Made by a program: the position numbers and the translations under genes
Notes under the pieces: generated by a model
Databases searched by the model: none
Seen by the model: the letters and a program-made list of their open reading frames with translations, nothing else
Told to the model about the DNA's origin: nothing
Shown here: one piece after another, positions 17,746-26,471 of the stretch
Position numbering within the stretch: position 1 is the first letter of the stretch
Layout of the letters: each line of letters opens with the position of its first letter
Assembly: GCA_003283875.1 (NCBI GenBank)
Contig: QBXD01000012.1
Coordinates: 1-32,639 of the forward strand
Length of the DNA: 32,639 nt
Source: SAR116 cluster bacterium AG-321-A13
Lineage (GTDB): Bacteria > Pseudomonadota > Alphaproteobacteria > Puniceispirillales > Marisalimonadaceae
Direction of reading: 5' to 3'

Positions 17746-17774
17746 AATTGGTTACTTAAATTTGTATTTTCAAG
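17746..17774 (-). promoter_or_regulatory. Candidate RpoH (sigma-32) promoter of htpG
   Basis: On the minus strand CTTGAAA (17768-17774) is followed after exactly 16 bases by CCAATT (17746-17751). This matches the heat-shock sigma factor pattern of CTTGAAA, 16-17 bases, then a C-rich CCAT-type -10 box. Transcription would begin about 30 bases before the htpG ATG. HtpG is a classic heat-shock gene, which supports the reading. Confidence 0.6.
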
Positions 17775-17813
17775 ATATAATATTACTTTTGTAAATTTAA
17801 AAGGAGTGTATTT

Positions 17814-18704
17814 ATGAATAAAATAGGCGTTTGCGGTACGGGTAAAATGGGTAAGGAAATTGTTAAAAGGCTTTTGGATTGTGATCAGATTGTAACAGTA
17901 TGGAACAGAACGCAAAATAAAGTAACACCTCTAGTTAAATTAGGTGCAAGAAGATCTAATAGTGTAAAAGAATTGTTTGATAATAACGACATAATTTTAA
18001 TTATTATGGGAAATGATGTAGCACTTGATTATGTGTATACAAGTTCTCAGGGTATTAAGAATCAAGATTTAACTAATAAAATTATAATTGAACTAAGTAC
18101 AACTAGCATTAAGAAAATGCAATACTTAGAAAGGGTAATAGATTCGTTAAATGGAGAATTTATAGAATGCCCGGTAGGAGGGTCAACAAAGCCTGCAAGA
18201 GACGGAAATTTATTAGGGTTAGTAGGGGGAAACAAGAAAACTTTTAAAAAGGTTGAGCATGTATTAAAGCTTATTTGTAGAAGATATGAATACCTTGGTG
18301 AAGTTGGTAAGGGAAGTGCTATGAAGTTAGCTATTAATCTACCATTGATGGTTTATTGGCACGCTTTAGGTGAGGCGATGTCTTTAGCAACAAACTCAGG
18401 AATTAAATTTGATAAAGCTTTGGACATAATGATTGATAGCTCTGGAGCAGCCAAAGTAGCTCACCTAAAGTCTAATACTATATTACAAGCTAAAAGAAAT
18501 GAGACTAACTTGAGTTCAACATTTAACGTTTCATCATCTTTAAAAGATATTAATTTAATGATTGAAGAAGGATCAAATTTTAATAATGAATTACATGTTA
18601 TCAAAAGTACTAAATCTTATGTTCAAGGGGCCATGAATGAAGGTTGGTCAGATTATGACGCGTCCTTATTAAGTCTTTATATTAATAAAAAATTAAATAA
18701 TTAA
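17814..18704 (+). CDS. 3-hydroxyisobutyrate dehydrogenase-family NAD(P) oxidoreductase
   Basis: A 296-residue beta-hydroxyacid dehydrogenase. The N-terminal Rossmann motif is GTGKMG at 8-13. The substrate-binding ECPVGGSTKPARDGNLLGLVGG segment is at about residues 119-140, and the catalytic lysine is K171 in GKGSAMKLAIN. The family oxidises short 3-hydroxy acids (3-hydroxyisobutyrate, tartronate semialdehyde, 4-hydroxybutyrate). WNRT after the second beta strand has an Arg that often favours NADP over NAD. AAGGAG lies about 7 bases before the ATG. The gene is divergent from htpG and convergent with the class II aldolase-like gene (3 bases between stops). Confidence 0.88.
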   Translation: MNKIGVCGTGKMGKEIVKRLLDCDQIVTVWNRTQNKVTPLVKLGARRSNSVKELFDNNDIILIIMGNDVALDYVYTSSQGIKNQDLTNKIIIELSTTSIKKMQYLERVIDSLNGEFIECPVGGSTKPARDGNLLGLVGGNKKTFKKVEHVLKLICRRYEYLGEVGKGSAMKLAINLPLMVYWHALGEAMSLATNSGIKFDKALDIMIDSSGAAKVAHLKSNTILQAKRNETNLSSTFNVSSSLKDINLMIEEGSNFNNELHVIKSTKSYVQGAMNEGWSDYDASLLSLYINKKLNN

Positions 18705-18707
18705 CTT

Positions 18708-19484
18708 CTAATCTGCATAATCAGGACTTTCTTGATCTAATATTGACTTTATTTCTCTCAAGAAAGCTGTTCCTGCAGGGTTTGGATGTTCTTCATTGTC
18801 TAATTCTTCTGCAGTTTTTTCTGCTATTATATCATTTAAAATACTTATTTTTTTTCCAGTTTGAAGGGCGTTGATATATGTTTGAGCAGCTCTTTCAAAA
18901 TAATATAATCTATTGAAAGTTTCTGCTACATTTTTACCAAAAATTAGTACACCATGGTTACCCATTATAAATGTGTGTTTTTTAGAATTTGACAAAAGAT
19001 TTGCACACCTTGTACCTTCATCTTCAAAAGCTAAACCACCATAATTTTTATCAATAACTTGTCTACCAAAAAACATTGCTGACACCTGATTTATTGGTGG
19101 CAAAATACAGTCTTCAAGAGAAGCCAGAGTAGTTGCATACACAGAATGAACATGCATTATACATCTTGCGTGAGGACACAATTTATGTATAGCTCCGTGT
19201 AACCCCCAAGCTGTCGCGTCAGGGGGATTATCTTTTGTTAGCACAGTTTTGTCATTAACATCTAATAACAACAAATCAGAAGCTTTGATTCTAGAAAAAT
19301 GCCACATATTAGGATTCATTAAGAATTCTGTTCCTTCAGAATTAACAGCTAAACTGAAATGATTGGCAACAGCCTCATGTAAATTACTTCTTTCAGCCCA
19401 TCTAAATGCAGCCGCTAAATCTTTTCTTTCTTCTTGAAATGAGTTGTTTGATATATAAGTCGAAGCTGATTTGATCTCGTTCAT
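18708..19484 (-). CDS. Class II aldolase/adducin-fold protein
   Basis: A 258-residue class II aldolase/adducin-domain protein. The zinc ligands of the fold are in place: H111 and H113 in CIMHVHSVYATT and H177 in MGNHGVLIFG. The position of the catalytic Glu of fuculose-phosphate aldolase (S-S-E-W-x-x-H) reads A92 in D-A-T-A-W-G-L-H, so a classical aldol cleavage is doubtful. Many bacterial proteins of this subgroup share the change and have no assigned reaction; decarboxylation or another metal-dependent reaction is possible. AGGA lies 10 bases before the ATG. It is divergent from the SMR pump. Confidence 0.82.
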   Translation of the reverse strand: MNEIKSASTYISNNSFQEERKDLAAAFRWAERSNLHEAVANHFSLAVNSEGTEFLMNPNMWHFSRIKASDLLLLDVNDKTVLTKDNPPDATAWGLHGAIHKLCPHARCIMHVHSVYATTLASLEDCILPPINQVSAMFFGRQVIDKNYGGLAFEDEGTRCANLLSNSKKHTFIMGNHGVLIFGKNVAETFNRLYYFERAAQTYINALQTGKKISILNDIIAEKTAEELDNEEHPNPAGTAFLREIKSILDQESPDYAD

Positions 19485-19515
19485 TTTATATTATCCTAAA
19501 TTATAATCTTTAATA

Positions 19516-19544
19516 TTGTCTTAAGTAGACTTAAATAATATAGT
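19516..19544 (+). promoter_or_regulatory. Candidate sigma-70 promoter with dyad, upstream of SMR gene
   Basis: TTGTCT (19516-19521) and TATAGT (19539-19544) are separated by 17 bases and point at the SMR gene, whose ATG is 26 bases further on. The dyad TTAAGT-AG-ACTTAA (19521-19534) overlaps the -35 box and fills most of the spacer, where a repressor could block polymerase. The bias of AT-rich DNA makes chance matches likely. Confidence 0.35.
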
Positions 19545-19570
19545 AAATAACATATTTTGTAAGGATTAAC

Positions 19571-19900
19571 ATGGGATATTTTTATCTTTTAGTTGCTATT
19601 ATTGGAGAGGTTGTTGCAACCACTTACCTTAAGAGTACTAATAATTTTTCAGAGTTAATACCTAGCACCTATGTAGTCTTCGGCTATGCAACAGCTTTTT
19701 ACTTTATGATGCTGGCAATGAAAACAATACCTGTAGCCATAACATACTCAATATGGTCTGCTGTGGGAATTTCAGCTATTACAATTATAGGTGCATTAAA
19801 ATACAAAGAAATTCCAGACCTATGGGCACTTTTAGGTCTATGTTTAATAATAATTGGAGTAATAATCTTAGTTTTTTATAGTAAAATGAGTGTGAATTAA
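19571..19900 (+). CDS. Small multidrug resistance (SMR/EmrE-type) efflux protein
   Basis: A 109-residue protein with four membrane helices, the standard SMR size. The membrane-embedded proton/substrate carboxylate is E13 (matching E14 of EmrE), and the substrate-site aromatic motif YSIWSAVGI has Y59 and W62 (EmrE Y60, W63). These proteins work as antiparallel dimers exporting cationic compounds or guanidinium-type substrates in exchange for protons. AAGGA lies about 6 bases before the ATG. Only one SMR gene is present, so a homodimer is expected. Its last 4 bases overlap the end of the convergent lpdA gene. Confidence 0.92.
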   Translation: MGYFYLLVAIIGEVVATTYLKSTNNFSELIPSTYVVFGYATAFYFMMLAMKTIPVAITYSIWSAVGISAITIIGALKYKEIPDLWALLGLCLIIIGVIILVFYSKMSVN

Positions 19901-21309
19901 AAATGTATAGCTTTAGAGTATGTTGCCAAAGCAGCTTCTTTAACAGCCTCATTTACGGTAGGATGACCATGACAAATTCTTGCCACATCTTCGGATGATG
20001 CCCCAAAACCCATCGCAATTGACAACTCATGTATTACGGTACCCGCCTCATGACCTATCATATGAGCACCTAATATTTTATCAGTAGATTTGTCAGAAAG
20101 GATTTTTACCATTCCATCAGTATGACTTATAGCCTTGGCTCTACTATTTGCTGAAAGTGGGAAAACACCTTTATTAAATGGAATTCCTTCTTCTTTTAGC
20201 TCCTCTTCAGTTTTGCCAATAACGGCAACTTCTGGTGCAGTATAAATTATACCTGGAACAAGATTATAATCCACATGACCAGCTTCTCCATTTATTATCT
20301 CAACTGCAGCTACTCCGTCTTCTTCAGCTTTATGAGCCAACATTGGACCTTTTATGACGTCTCCAATTGCATAAATATTATTAATAGAAGTTTGAAAGTA
20401 ATTATTTGTTTTTATAAAACCTTGTTTATCAATATCAATGTTCAAATCTTTAAGACCTAATCCATAAGTATTAGGCTTTCTACCAACTGCTACTAAGACA
20501 ACATCTGCATCTATTTCATATATATTTTCTTTAGTGACATTCCTTATTGATAATATAACTTTATTATCAACGATTTTTGATGATTCTACTGATTGACCTA
20601 ACTTAAAATTTAAGCCCTGTTTCTCAAGAATTTTCATGAATTTTTCAGCAACTTCATTATCCATTCCAGGTAAAATTCTTGGCAAATACTCTATGACTTC
20701 AACATCACAACCAAGCCTTCTCCATATAGTTCCCATTTCAAGGCCTATAATACCAGCTCCAATAACCATCATTTTTTTTGGGACTTCTTTTAATTCTAAT
20801 GCACCCGTCGAGGTTACTATTTTCTTCTCATCAATATCAATATTTGGAAGATGAGTAGCTTCTGATCCTGTTGCAATTATTATGTTTTTAGCATGTATAA
20901 GATCTCTAGTATTTTCACCAGTAATTTCAATCGAGTTTGCTGTAATTAACTTTGCTGTTCCAATATACTTTTTTACTTTATTTTTTTTATATAGAAAATC
21001 AATTCCCTTAGTAAGGTCGTCAACTATTCCAGATTTTTTTTTCAATAATTTTGTTAAATCTAATTTAACATCTTTACAAGTTATACCCCATTCTTTGTTA
21101 CCATTTAATTTAACTGCATTTTCATATTGCTCAGATGCATGAAGCATTGCTTTAGATGGAATACAACCAACATTTAAACAAGTGCCACCTAAGGTTGTTC
21201 TTTTTTCGATACTGGCAACTTTCATACCCTTTTGTGCTGCCACTATTGACGCAACATAACCTCCTGGACCAGAACCTATAACAACAAGATCATATTTTTC
21301 TTCAGACAT
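19897..21309 (-). CDS. lpdA: Dihydrolipoyl dehydrogenase (E3)
   Basis: A 470-residue flavoprotein disulfide reductase. FAD motif GSGPGG is at 12-17, the redox disulfide is C44-C49 in GGTCLNVGCIPSK, a second dinucleotide motif (VIGAGIIGLEMG) binds NAD, and the C-terminal HGHPTVNEA holds the His-Glu base pair. It reoxidises dihydrolipoamide on the E2 subunit with NAD. It follows sucB by 19 bases and is the last gene of the mdh-suc operon, so it is probably the E3 of the 2-oxoglutarate complex, and perhaps of the other 2-oxo acid complexes too. Confidence 0.96.
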   Translation of the reverse strand: MSEEKYDLVVIGSGPGGYVASIVAAQKGMKVASIEKRTTLGGTCLNVGCIPSKAMLHASEQYENAVKLNGNKEWGITCKDVKLDLTKLLKKKSGIVDDLTKGIDFLYKKNKVKKYIGTAKLITANSIEITGENTRDLIHAKNIIIATGSEATHLPNIDIDEKKIVTSTGALELKEVPKKMMVIGAGIIGLEMGTIWRRLGCDVEVIEYLPRILPGMDNEVAEKFMKILEKQGLNFKLGQSVESSKIVDNKVILSIRNVTKENIYEIDADVVLVAVGRKPNTYGLGLKDLNIDIDKQGFIKTNNYFQTSINNIYAIGDVIKGPMLAHKAEEDGVAAVEIINGEAGHVDYNLVPGIIYTAPEVAVIGKTEEELKEEGIPFNKGVFPLSANSRAKAISHTDGMVKILSDKSTDKILGAHMIGHEAGTVIHELSIAMGFGASSEDVARICHGHPTVNEAVKEAALATYSKAIHF

Positions 21310-21328
21310 ACTAAACCTTTACTTACAA

Positions 21329-22621
21329 TTATGCTCCAACAACTAGACGTCTTGGATCTTCTATAATTTCTTTAATTCTTACTAGAAAAGAAACAGCTTC
21401 ACGTCCATCAATAATACGGTGATCATAAGATAAGGCTAAATACATCATTGGACGAATTTCGATGTTATCACCTATTGCAACTGGTCTTTTTTGAATTTTA
21501 TGCATTCCTAGAATACCTGACTGAGGTGGATTTAAAATTGGTGACGACATTAAAGAACCATAAACTCCACCATTAGAAATTGTAAAAGTTCCACCAGCCA
21601 TATCAGATATACCTAAACTGCCATCTTTTGCTTTTTTACCAAAATCTGCAATGGCAATCTCAGTCTCTCCAAAAGACATTTTGTTTGCATTTTTTAGAAC
21701 TGGTACGACTAAACCTTGAGAAGTACCAACTGCAACACCTATGTTGTAATAATTTTTGTAAATAATGTCATTGTTATCTATTTCTGCATTTACTGCAGGA
21801 AACTGGCTAAGTGCATCTATCGAGGCTTTAACAAAAAAACTCATATATCCAAGCCTAACTCCATTTTTCTTTTCAAAACTATCTTGGTAATTATTTCGCA
21901 TTTCCATTAAAGCTGTCATATCAACCTCGTTGTATGTTGTTAACATAGCAGCAGTATTTTGTGCTTCCTTTAATCTACGAGCGATAGCTTGTCGTAAGCG
22001 GGACATTGGGACGCGTTCTTCAAGGTTTTTATTAACGGCTTCTTCAATTATATCAGATTTATTGCTACTTATCTTACTTTCAACTTTTTCAGGTATACTT
22101 ACTTGCTCATCAATCTTATTGTTTTCTTGTTTTGGCGCAGGTGCAGGAGTTTCATCAGATTTTTCTCCGGCAATTATAATTCCCAACAGTGCGCCAACCT
22201 CAACGGTATCACCTTCTGAAACGGTAAGGTTATCCAGAATACCGGAAGTAGCTGCCGGAACTTCTAATGTGACTTTATCTGTTTCTAACTCTACAATTGG
22301 GTCATCTACTTCAACAAACTCTCCTTGTTTTTTTATCCACTTAGAAACTGTTGCTTCTACAACAGACTCTCCTAAAACTGGAACCAAAACATCCATTCCA
22401 CTACCCTTTCGTACATTTATTTGTTCTTCTTTGTTTATGTTTTTTACCTTCAATCCATCTTCAGTTTTGATTTGATTTAAATATAAAAGAACATCACCTT
22501 TTGTTACTCTATTATTGACACCTGTACTAGCTATATCGGAGATGTCTAATTTTTTTTCCTTTATAATTTTTGCCGCAGAGGGCATGGCTATTTTGCTAGT
22601 AATTTTATTTTCATCTTCCAT
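21329..22621 (-). CDS. sucB: Dihydrolipoyl succinyltransferase (E2o), with rearranged domain order
   Basis: A 430-residue E2 of the 2-oxoglutarate dehydrogenase complex. Domain order is unusual: an E3-binding (peripheral subunit-binding) domain at about 12-50 ([33 protein letters not shown]), a linker, then the lipoyl domain at 77-153 with lipoyl-lysine K116 ([11 protein letters not shown]), a long linker, and the catalytic domain from about 200 with H401 and D405 in SYDHRIIDG. The usual order is lipoyl, E3-binding, catalytic; the linker 154-200 contains no second E3-binding domain. It lies 8 bases after sucA with no ribosome site of its own; an internal ATG at residue 76 has a good one. Confidence 0.93.
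   Translation of the reverse strand: MEDENKITSKIAMPSAAKIIKEKKLDISDIASTGVNNRVTKGDVLLYLNQIKTEDGLKVKNINKEEQINVRKGSGMDVLVPVLGESVVEATVSKWIKKQGEFVEVDDPIVELETDKVTLEVPAATSGILDNLTVSEGDTVEVGALLGIIIAGEKSDETPAPAPKQENNKIDEQVSIPEKVESKISSNKSDIIEEAVNKNLEERVPMSRLRQAIARRLKEAQNTAAMLTTYNEVDMTALMEMRNNYQDSFEKKNGVRLGYMSFFVKASIDALSQFPAVNAEIDNNDIIYKNYYNIGVAVGTSQGLVVPVLKNANKMSFGETEIAIADFGKKAKDGSLGISDMAGGTFTISNGGVYGSLMSSPILNPPQSGILGMHKIQKRPVAIGDNIEIRPMMYLALSYDHRIIDGREAVSFLVRIKEIIEDPRRLVVGA
22394..22410 (-). promoter_or_regulatory. Internal ribosome site and ATG at lipoyl-domain boundary of sucB
   Basis: On the minus strand AAAGGG (22404-22409) is followed after 7 bases by an in-frame ATG (22394-22396), codon 76 of sucB. 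Translation from here would give [12 protein letters not shown]..., which is how ordinary SucB proteins begin, yielding a 355-residue E2 without the E3-binding domain. The upstream start at 22621 has no comparable ribosome site. Confidence 0.4.
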
Positions 22622-22629
22622 ATTTCAAA

Positions 22630-25521
22630 CTATTCAGCAGCGTGTTTAGTTGTTTTTTGGGTCGTTTCTAAAGCTTCATTTACTAAATCTGCTTGTTCTT
22701 TGTTATGCCTAGATAAAGATCCTGTTGCAGGAGAAGCAGCCTCTGCTCGACCAGCATAAGAAGGTCGTGAAAATTTTGCTTTAAATGACCTGAGAACATC
22801 TTCAATTTTTCTATCTACAAAGAACCATGCACCCATATTTTTTGGTTCTTCTTGGCACCAAACAAATTCTGCGTTAGGCGTATCAGATAATATTTCTTTT
22901 AAAGTTGAATAAGGAAACGGATAAATTTGTTCTAATCTCAAAATTTTTACACTGTCTAATTTCCTATTTTCTCTTTCTTCTAATAAATTGTAGAAAACTT
23001 TACCAGAACAAATAACCACCTTTTTAATATCATTATCCTTAAGGTTTGTATTAGGGTCTCTTATTACTCTTCTAAAAGCAGTATTCTCCGACATATCGGA
23101 TAATTTAGAAATACAAGCCTTATTTCTAAGAAGACTTTTTGGTGTCATTATAATCAATGGTTTTCTGAAATCTCTTTTAAGTTGTCTTCTTAACGCATGA
23201 AAATAATTTGCAGGTGTGCTGCAATTTAAAACTTGCATATTATCTTCACCACATAATTGAAGATATCTCTCCAATCTTGCTGAAGAATGTTCTGGTCCCT
23301 GACCTTCGTAACCATGAGGAAGTAACATAACAAGCCCTGACATTCTTAACCATTTAGCTTCACCGCTTGAAATAAATTGATCGACTATTACCTGGGCACC
23401 ATTAGCAAAATCTCCAAACTGAGCTTCCCACATTACTAAAGCAGTTGGCTCTGTAAGAGAATAACCATACTCAAAACCTAATACAGAAGCCTCTGATAAA
23501 GGAGAGTCGATAACTTCAAAATTTTGTTGGTTGGAAGTTATATTATTTAGGGGTGTGTATCTTTCTTCTGATACTTGGTCAATAAACACAGAATGCCTTT
23601 GAGAAAAAGTTCCTCTGCAACTATCTTGTCCAGACAATCTAACTGGATATCCTTCTAATAATAATGAACCAAATGCAAGATGTTCAGCTGTAGACCAATC
23701 TATACCTTCACCAGTCTCAATAGCTTTTTTTCTAGTTTCAACTATACGTTGAAGTTTTTTGTTTACATTTATATTTGCGGGTATAGTAGTTATTGCTTTT
23801 CCAATTAATTTTAAGTCATCTTTGGATACTGATGTCTCACCTCTTCGGTCATCTCCATGAGCAGCCCTTAAACTTGACCACTGACCTTCTAACCAATCAG
23901 CTTTATTGGGCTTATAATTAGTTCCTGCTTCAAATTCTTTTTCAAGAAATTTATTATGATTGTTAACTTCGTCCTTAGCTTCCTGGTCAGTCAATATACC
24001 TTCATTAATAAGTTTTGACGCATAAATTTTACTAATACTATTGTGAGATCCAATAGTTTTATACATAATTGGTTGAGTGAAAGCAGGTTCATCTCCTTCA
24101 TTATGACCATAACGACGGTAACTAATAATATCTAAAACAACATCACATGCAAATTTTTGTCTAAATTCAGTTGCTATTCTTGATGCGTGAACAACAGCTT
24201 CGGGGTCGTCACCATTAATATGCATAATTGGAGCCATAACCATTTTTGCTACGTCTGTACAATATGGGCTTGAACGAGAGTAGTTTGGGCTAGTAGTAAA
24301 TCCTATTTGATTGTTTACAACTATGTGAATAGTTCCACCTGTTCTATAGCCTCTTAATCCAGAAAAATCAAAAGTTTCAGCAACTATACCTTGACCTGCA
24401 AAAGCAGCATCTCCATGCAATACAATTCCTAAAACTGATAATCTATCATTTGTATCGTTATGTTGATTTTGTTTTGCACGAACTCTTCCAATAACAACAG
24501 GAGCTACAACTTCTAAATGAGAAGGATTTGCTTGTAAAGATAAATGTACGTTATTGCCATCAAACTCTCTATCTGCGGAAGCACCCATATGATATTTAAC
24601 ATCCCCAGAACCACCTGCTTCTTCTGGATTCGCTTGATTGCCCAAAAACTCAGAAATAATTGCTCTAAAGGGTTTATTTAATATGTTATATAAAAGATTT
24701 AATCTTCCTCTATGAGCCATTGCAATTACAACTTCTTTCATGCCTAACTGACTACCACGTTTTAATATTTGCTCGATAGCTGGTACAACAGACTCTGATC
24801 CGTCTAAACCAAATCGTTTGGTTCCAGCGTATTTTTTATGAAGAAATTGCTCAAAGGTCTCTGCTCCAACTAATCTTTCATAAATAGCTTTTTTACCTCG
24901 TTTGGTAAATTCTGTTGCGTTTCTTATCGATTCTATTCTTTCTTGTATCCAGGCTTTTTGAGCTGGATCTTGCACATGCATAAACTCTATTCCTATAGAC
25001 CCACAATAAGTTTCTTTTACTATTTCCATTATTTGTCTTAAAGTTGCTGACTCCATCCCAAGAACATTATCTATAAATATTGGTCTGTCCCAATCATCAT
25101 CACTAAAACCGTAAGTTTTAGGATTTAGTTCTGGGTGTATATCACCCTGTTGTAAATTAAGAGGATCTAACTTAGCTAAAAGATGTCCATTTATTCTAAA
25201 AGCTCTAATAAGCATTATAGCACGTATTGAGTCAGTTGTTGCTGCTCTTAAATCTGTGGCTGATAAATCACCTTTCCCCACAATACCTCTTGCTACTGCT
25301 CTTACACTCTCAACAGTATCTATTGCTCCAACAACTTGACTGTTTTTTTGGGCCCAACTTGGACCATCATCAAGTATAGGTTCATCTCCATTACTCTTAA
25401 ACCATAGATCCCATTCCTTCGGTACTGCATTTGGATTAATCTTCCATTCTTTGTACAGATCATTAATGAAAGTCACATTTGTACCAGAAAGAAAACTTTG
25501 ATCAGGGTTTTGATCGTCCAT
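22630..25521 (-). CDS. sucA: 2-oxoglutarate dehydrogenase E1 component
   Basis: A 963-residue thiamine-diphosphate enzyme of normal length for E1o. The N-terminal tail, with DLYKEWKINPNAVPKEWDLWF, is the family's E2-contact segment. MAHRGRLNLL (from 268) and GDAAFAGQG (370-378) carry the thiamine-diphosphate site, and the C-terminal transketolase-like half is complete. It decarboxylates 2-oxoglutarate and succinylates lipoyl-E2. I start at ATG 25521 because AAAGGA lies 9 bases upstream; TTG 25542 would place that site inside the gene. A gap of 68 bases separates it from sucD, the widest inside the operon, and sucB follows after 8 bases. Confidence 0.96.
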   Translation of the reverse strand: MDDQNPDQSFLSGTNVTFINDLYKEWKINPNAVPKEWDLWFKSNGDEPILDDGPSWAQKNSQVVGAIDTVESVRAVARGIVGKGDLSATDLRAATTDSIRAIMLIRAFRINGHLLAKLDPLNLQQGDIHPELNPKTYGFSDDDWDRPIFIDNVLGMESATLRQIMEIVKETYCGSIGIEFMHVQDPAQKAWIQERIESIRNATEFTKRGKKAIYERLVGAETFEQFLHKKYAGTKRFGLDGSESVVPAIEQILKRGSQLGMKEVVIAMAHRGRLNLLYNILNKPFRAIISEFLGNQANPEEAGGSGDVKYHMGASADREFDGNNVHLSLQANPSHLEVVAPVVIGRVRAKQNQHNDTNDRLSVLGIVLHGDAAFAGQGIVAETFDFSGLRGYRTGGTIHIVVNNQIGFTTSPNYSRSSPYCTDVAKMVMAPIMHINGDDPEAVVHASRIATEFRQKFACDVVLDIISYRRYGHNEGDEPAFTQPIMYKTIGSHNSISKIYASKLINEGILTDQEAKDEVNNHNKFLEKEFEAGTNYKPNKADWLEGQWSSLRAAHGDDRRGETSVSKDDLKLIGKAITTIPANINVNKKLQRIVETRKKAIETGEGIDWSTAEHLAFGSLLLEGYPVRLSGQDSCRGTFSQRHSVFIDQVSEERYTPLNNITSNQQNFEVIDSPLSEASVLGFEYGYSLTEPTALVMWEAQFGDFANGAQVIVDQFISSGEAKWLRMSGLVMLLPHGYEGQGPEHSSARLERYLQLCGEDNMQVLNCSTPANYFHALRRQLKRDFRKPLIIMTPKSLLRNKACISKLSDMSENTAFRRVIRDPNTNLKDNDIKKVVICSGKVFYNLLEERENRKLDSVKILRLEQIYPFPYSTLKEILSDTPNAEFVWCQEEPKNMGAWFFVDRKIEDVLRSFKAKFSRPSYAGRAEAASPATGSLSRHNKEQADLVNEALETTQKTTKHAAE

Positions 25522-25589
25522 AGCTACAAGTCCTTTTAACAAGTGATTAATAAAGGTATACTACACAAAAAGTTGACAATTAAATCAAG

Positions 25590-26471
25590 TTATTTCCATA
25601 GTTGTATTGCTTTTACGACTGCTTTACCCAAACCTGAAGGTGATTCAGACATTATAAAGCCGCAATCTTTCATAACTTTAACTTTTGAATCTGCGTCACC
25701 ACTGCCTCCACTAACAATTGCTCCCGCATGCCCCATGGTTCTTCCAGGAGGAGCAGTCTTACCTGCTATAAAGCCAGCTATAGGTTTTTTTATTTTATGA
25801 TTTTGAATAAAAGCAGCTGCATCTTCTTCAGCGCTACCTCCAATTTCTCCAATCATTAGTATTGCTTCTGTTTGTTCATCATTCAAAAACATTTCAAGAC
25901 AGTCAATGAAATTAGTGCCATTGATAGGATCACCCCCAATTCCAATACAAGTTGACTGACCCAGCCCTGCGGCAGTTGTTTGAGCAACAGCCTCATAGGT
26001 TAATGTACCTGACCTAGAGACTATTCCAACTTTTCCAGGAGTATGAATATGTCCAGGCATTATACCAATCTTGCATTGCCCTGGTGTAATTACACCAGGG
26101 CAATTTGGTCCAATCAACCTAGAATTTGACTTATTAAGGTACTGCTTAACTTTAATCATATCTTGGACTGGAATACCTTCAGTGATACAGATAATTAATG
26201 CTATGTTTGAAGAAATAGCTTCTAAAATTGAATCCGCTGCAAATGGCGGTGGTACATAAATTACTGATGCATCCGGATTAACTTCTTCAACACATTCTCT
26301 AACTGTATTGAAAACTGGAAGGTTTAAATGAATTGCCCCACCTTTACCTGGTGTTACACCTCCAACCATTTTAGTCCCGTAAGCTATAGCCTGCTCTGAA
26401 TGAAAAGTACCCTGGCCGCCTGTAAATCCCTGGCAAATTACTCTCGTATCTTTGTTGATCAAAACAGACAT
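25590..26471 (-). CDS. sucD: Succinyl-CoA synthetase alpha subunit
   Basis: A 293-residue subunit with the CoA-binding Rossmann domain ([15 protein letters not shown], about 16-30), the [11 protein letters not shown] loop at 121-131 and the phosphohistidine H248 in [11 protein letters not shown]. With SucC it converts succinyl-CoA to succinate with phosphorylation of a nucleotide diphosphate. The ATG follows the sucC stop directly (TAAATG) and its AAGGAG ribosome site lies inside the end of sucC, so the two are translated as a pair. Position 132 is Gln where E. coli and most relatives have Glu (GECK); this coincides with a perfect 30-base palindrome. Confidence 0.96.
   Translation of the reverse strand: MSVLINKDTRVICQGFTGGQGTFHSEQAIAYGTKMVGGVTPGKGGAIHLNLPVFNTVRECVEEVNPDASVIYVPPPFAADSILEAISSNIALIICITEGIPVQDMIKVKQYLNKSNSRLIGPNCPGVITPGQCKIGIMPGHIHTPGKVGIVSRSGTLTYEAVAQTTAAGLGQSTCIGIGGDPINGTNFIDCLEMFLNDEQTEAILMIGEIGGSAEEDAAAFIQNHKIKKPIAGFIAGKTAPPGRTMGHAGAIVSGGSGDADSKVKVMKDCGFIMSESPSGLGKAVVKAIQLWK
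26075..26104. repeat. 30-base perfect palindrome inside sucD
   Basis: The first 15 bases, attgccctggtgtaa, are followed immediately by their exact reverse complement. It spans codons 123-133 of sucD ([11 protein letters not shown]). The RNA could fold into a stem of about 13 pairs with a 4-base loop, GC-richer than the surroundings. It is too long to dismiss lightly, although codons for PGVITPG alone go part of the way. Confidence 0.9.

Noticed and set aside
21930..22475. A 181-codon plus-strand frame opposite sucB
   Set aside because: It is antisense to the lipoyl and E3-binding coding region, is low-complexity Ser/Thr-rich, and has no ribosome site or family resemblance.
25522..25542. TTG start for sucA
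   Set aside because: The AAAGGA ribosome site lies inside this extension, so ATG 25521 is the better start.
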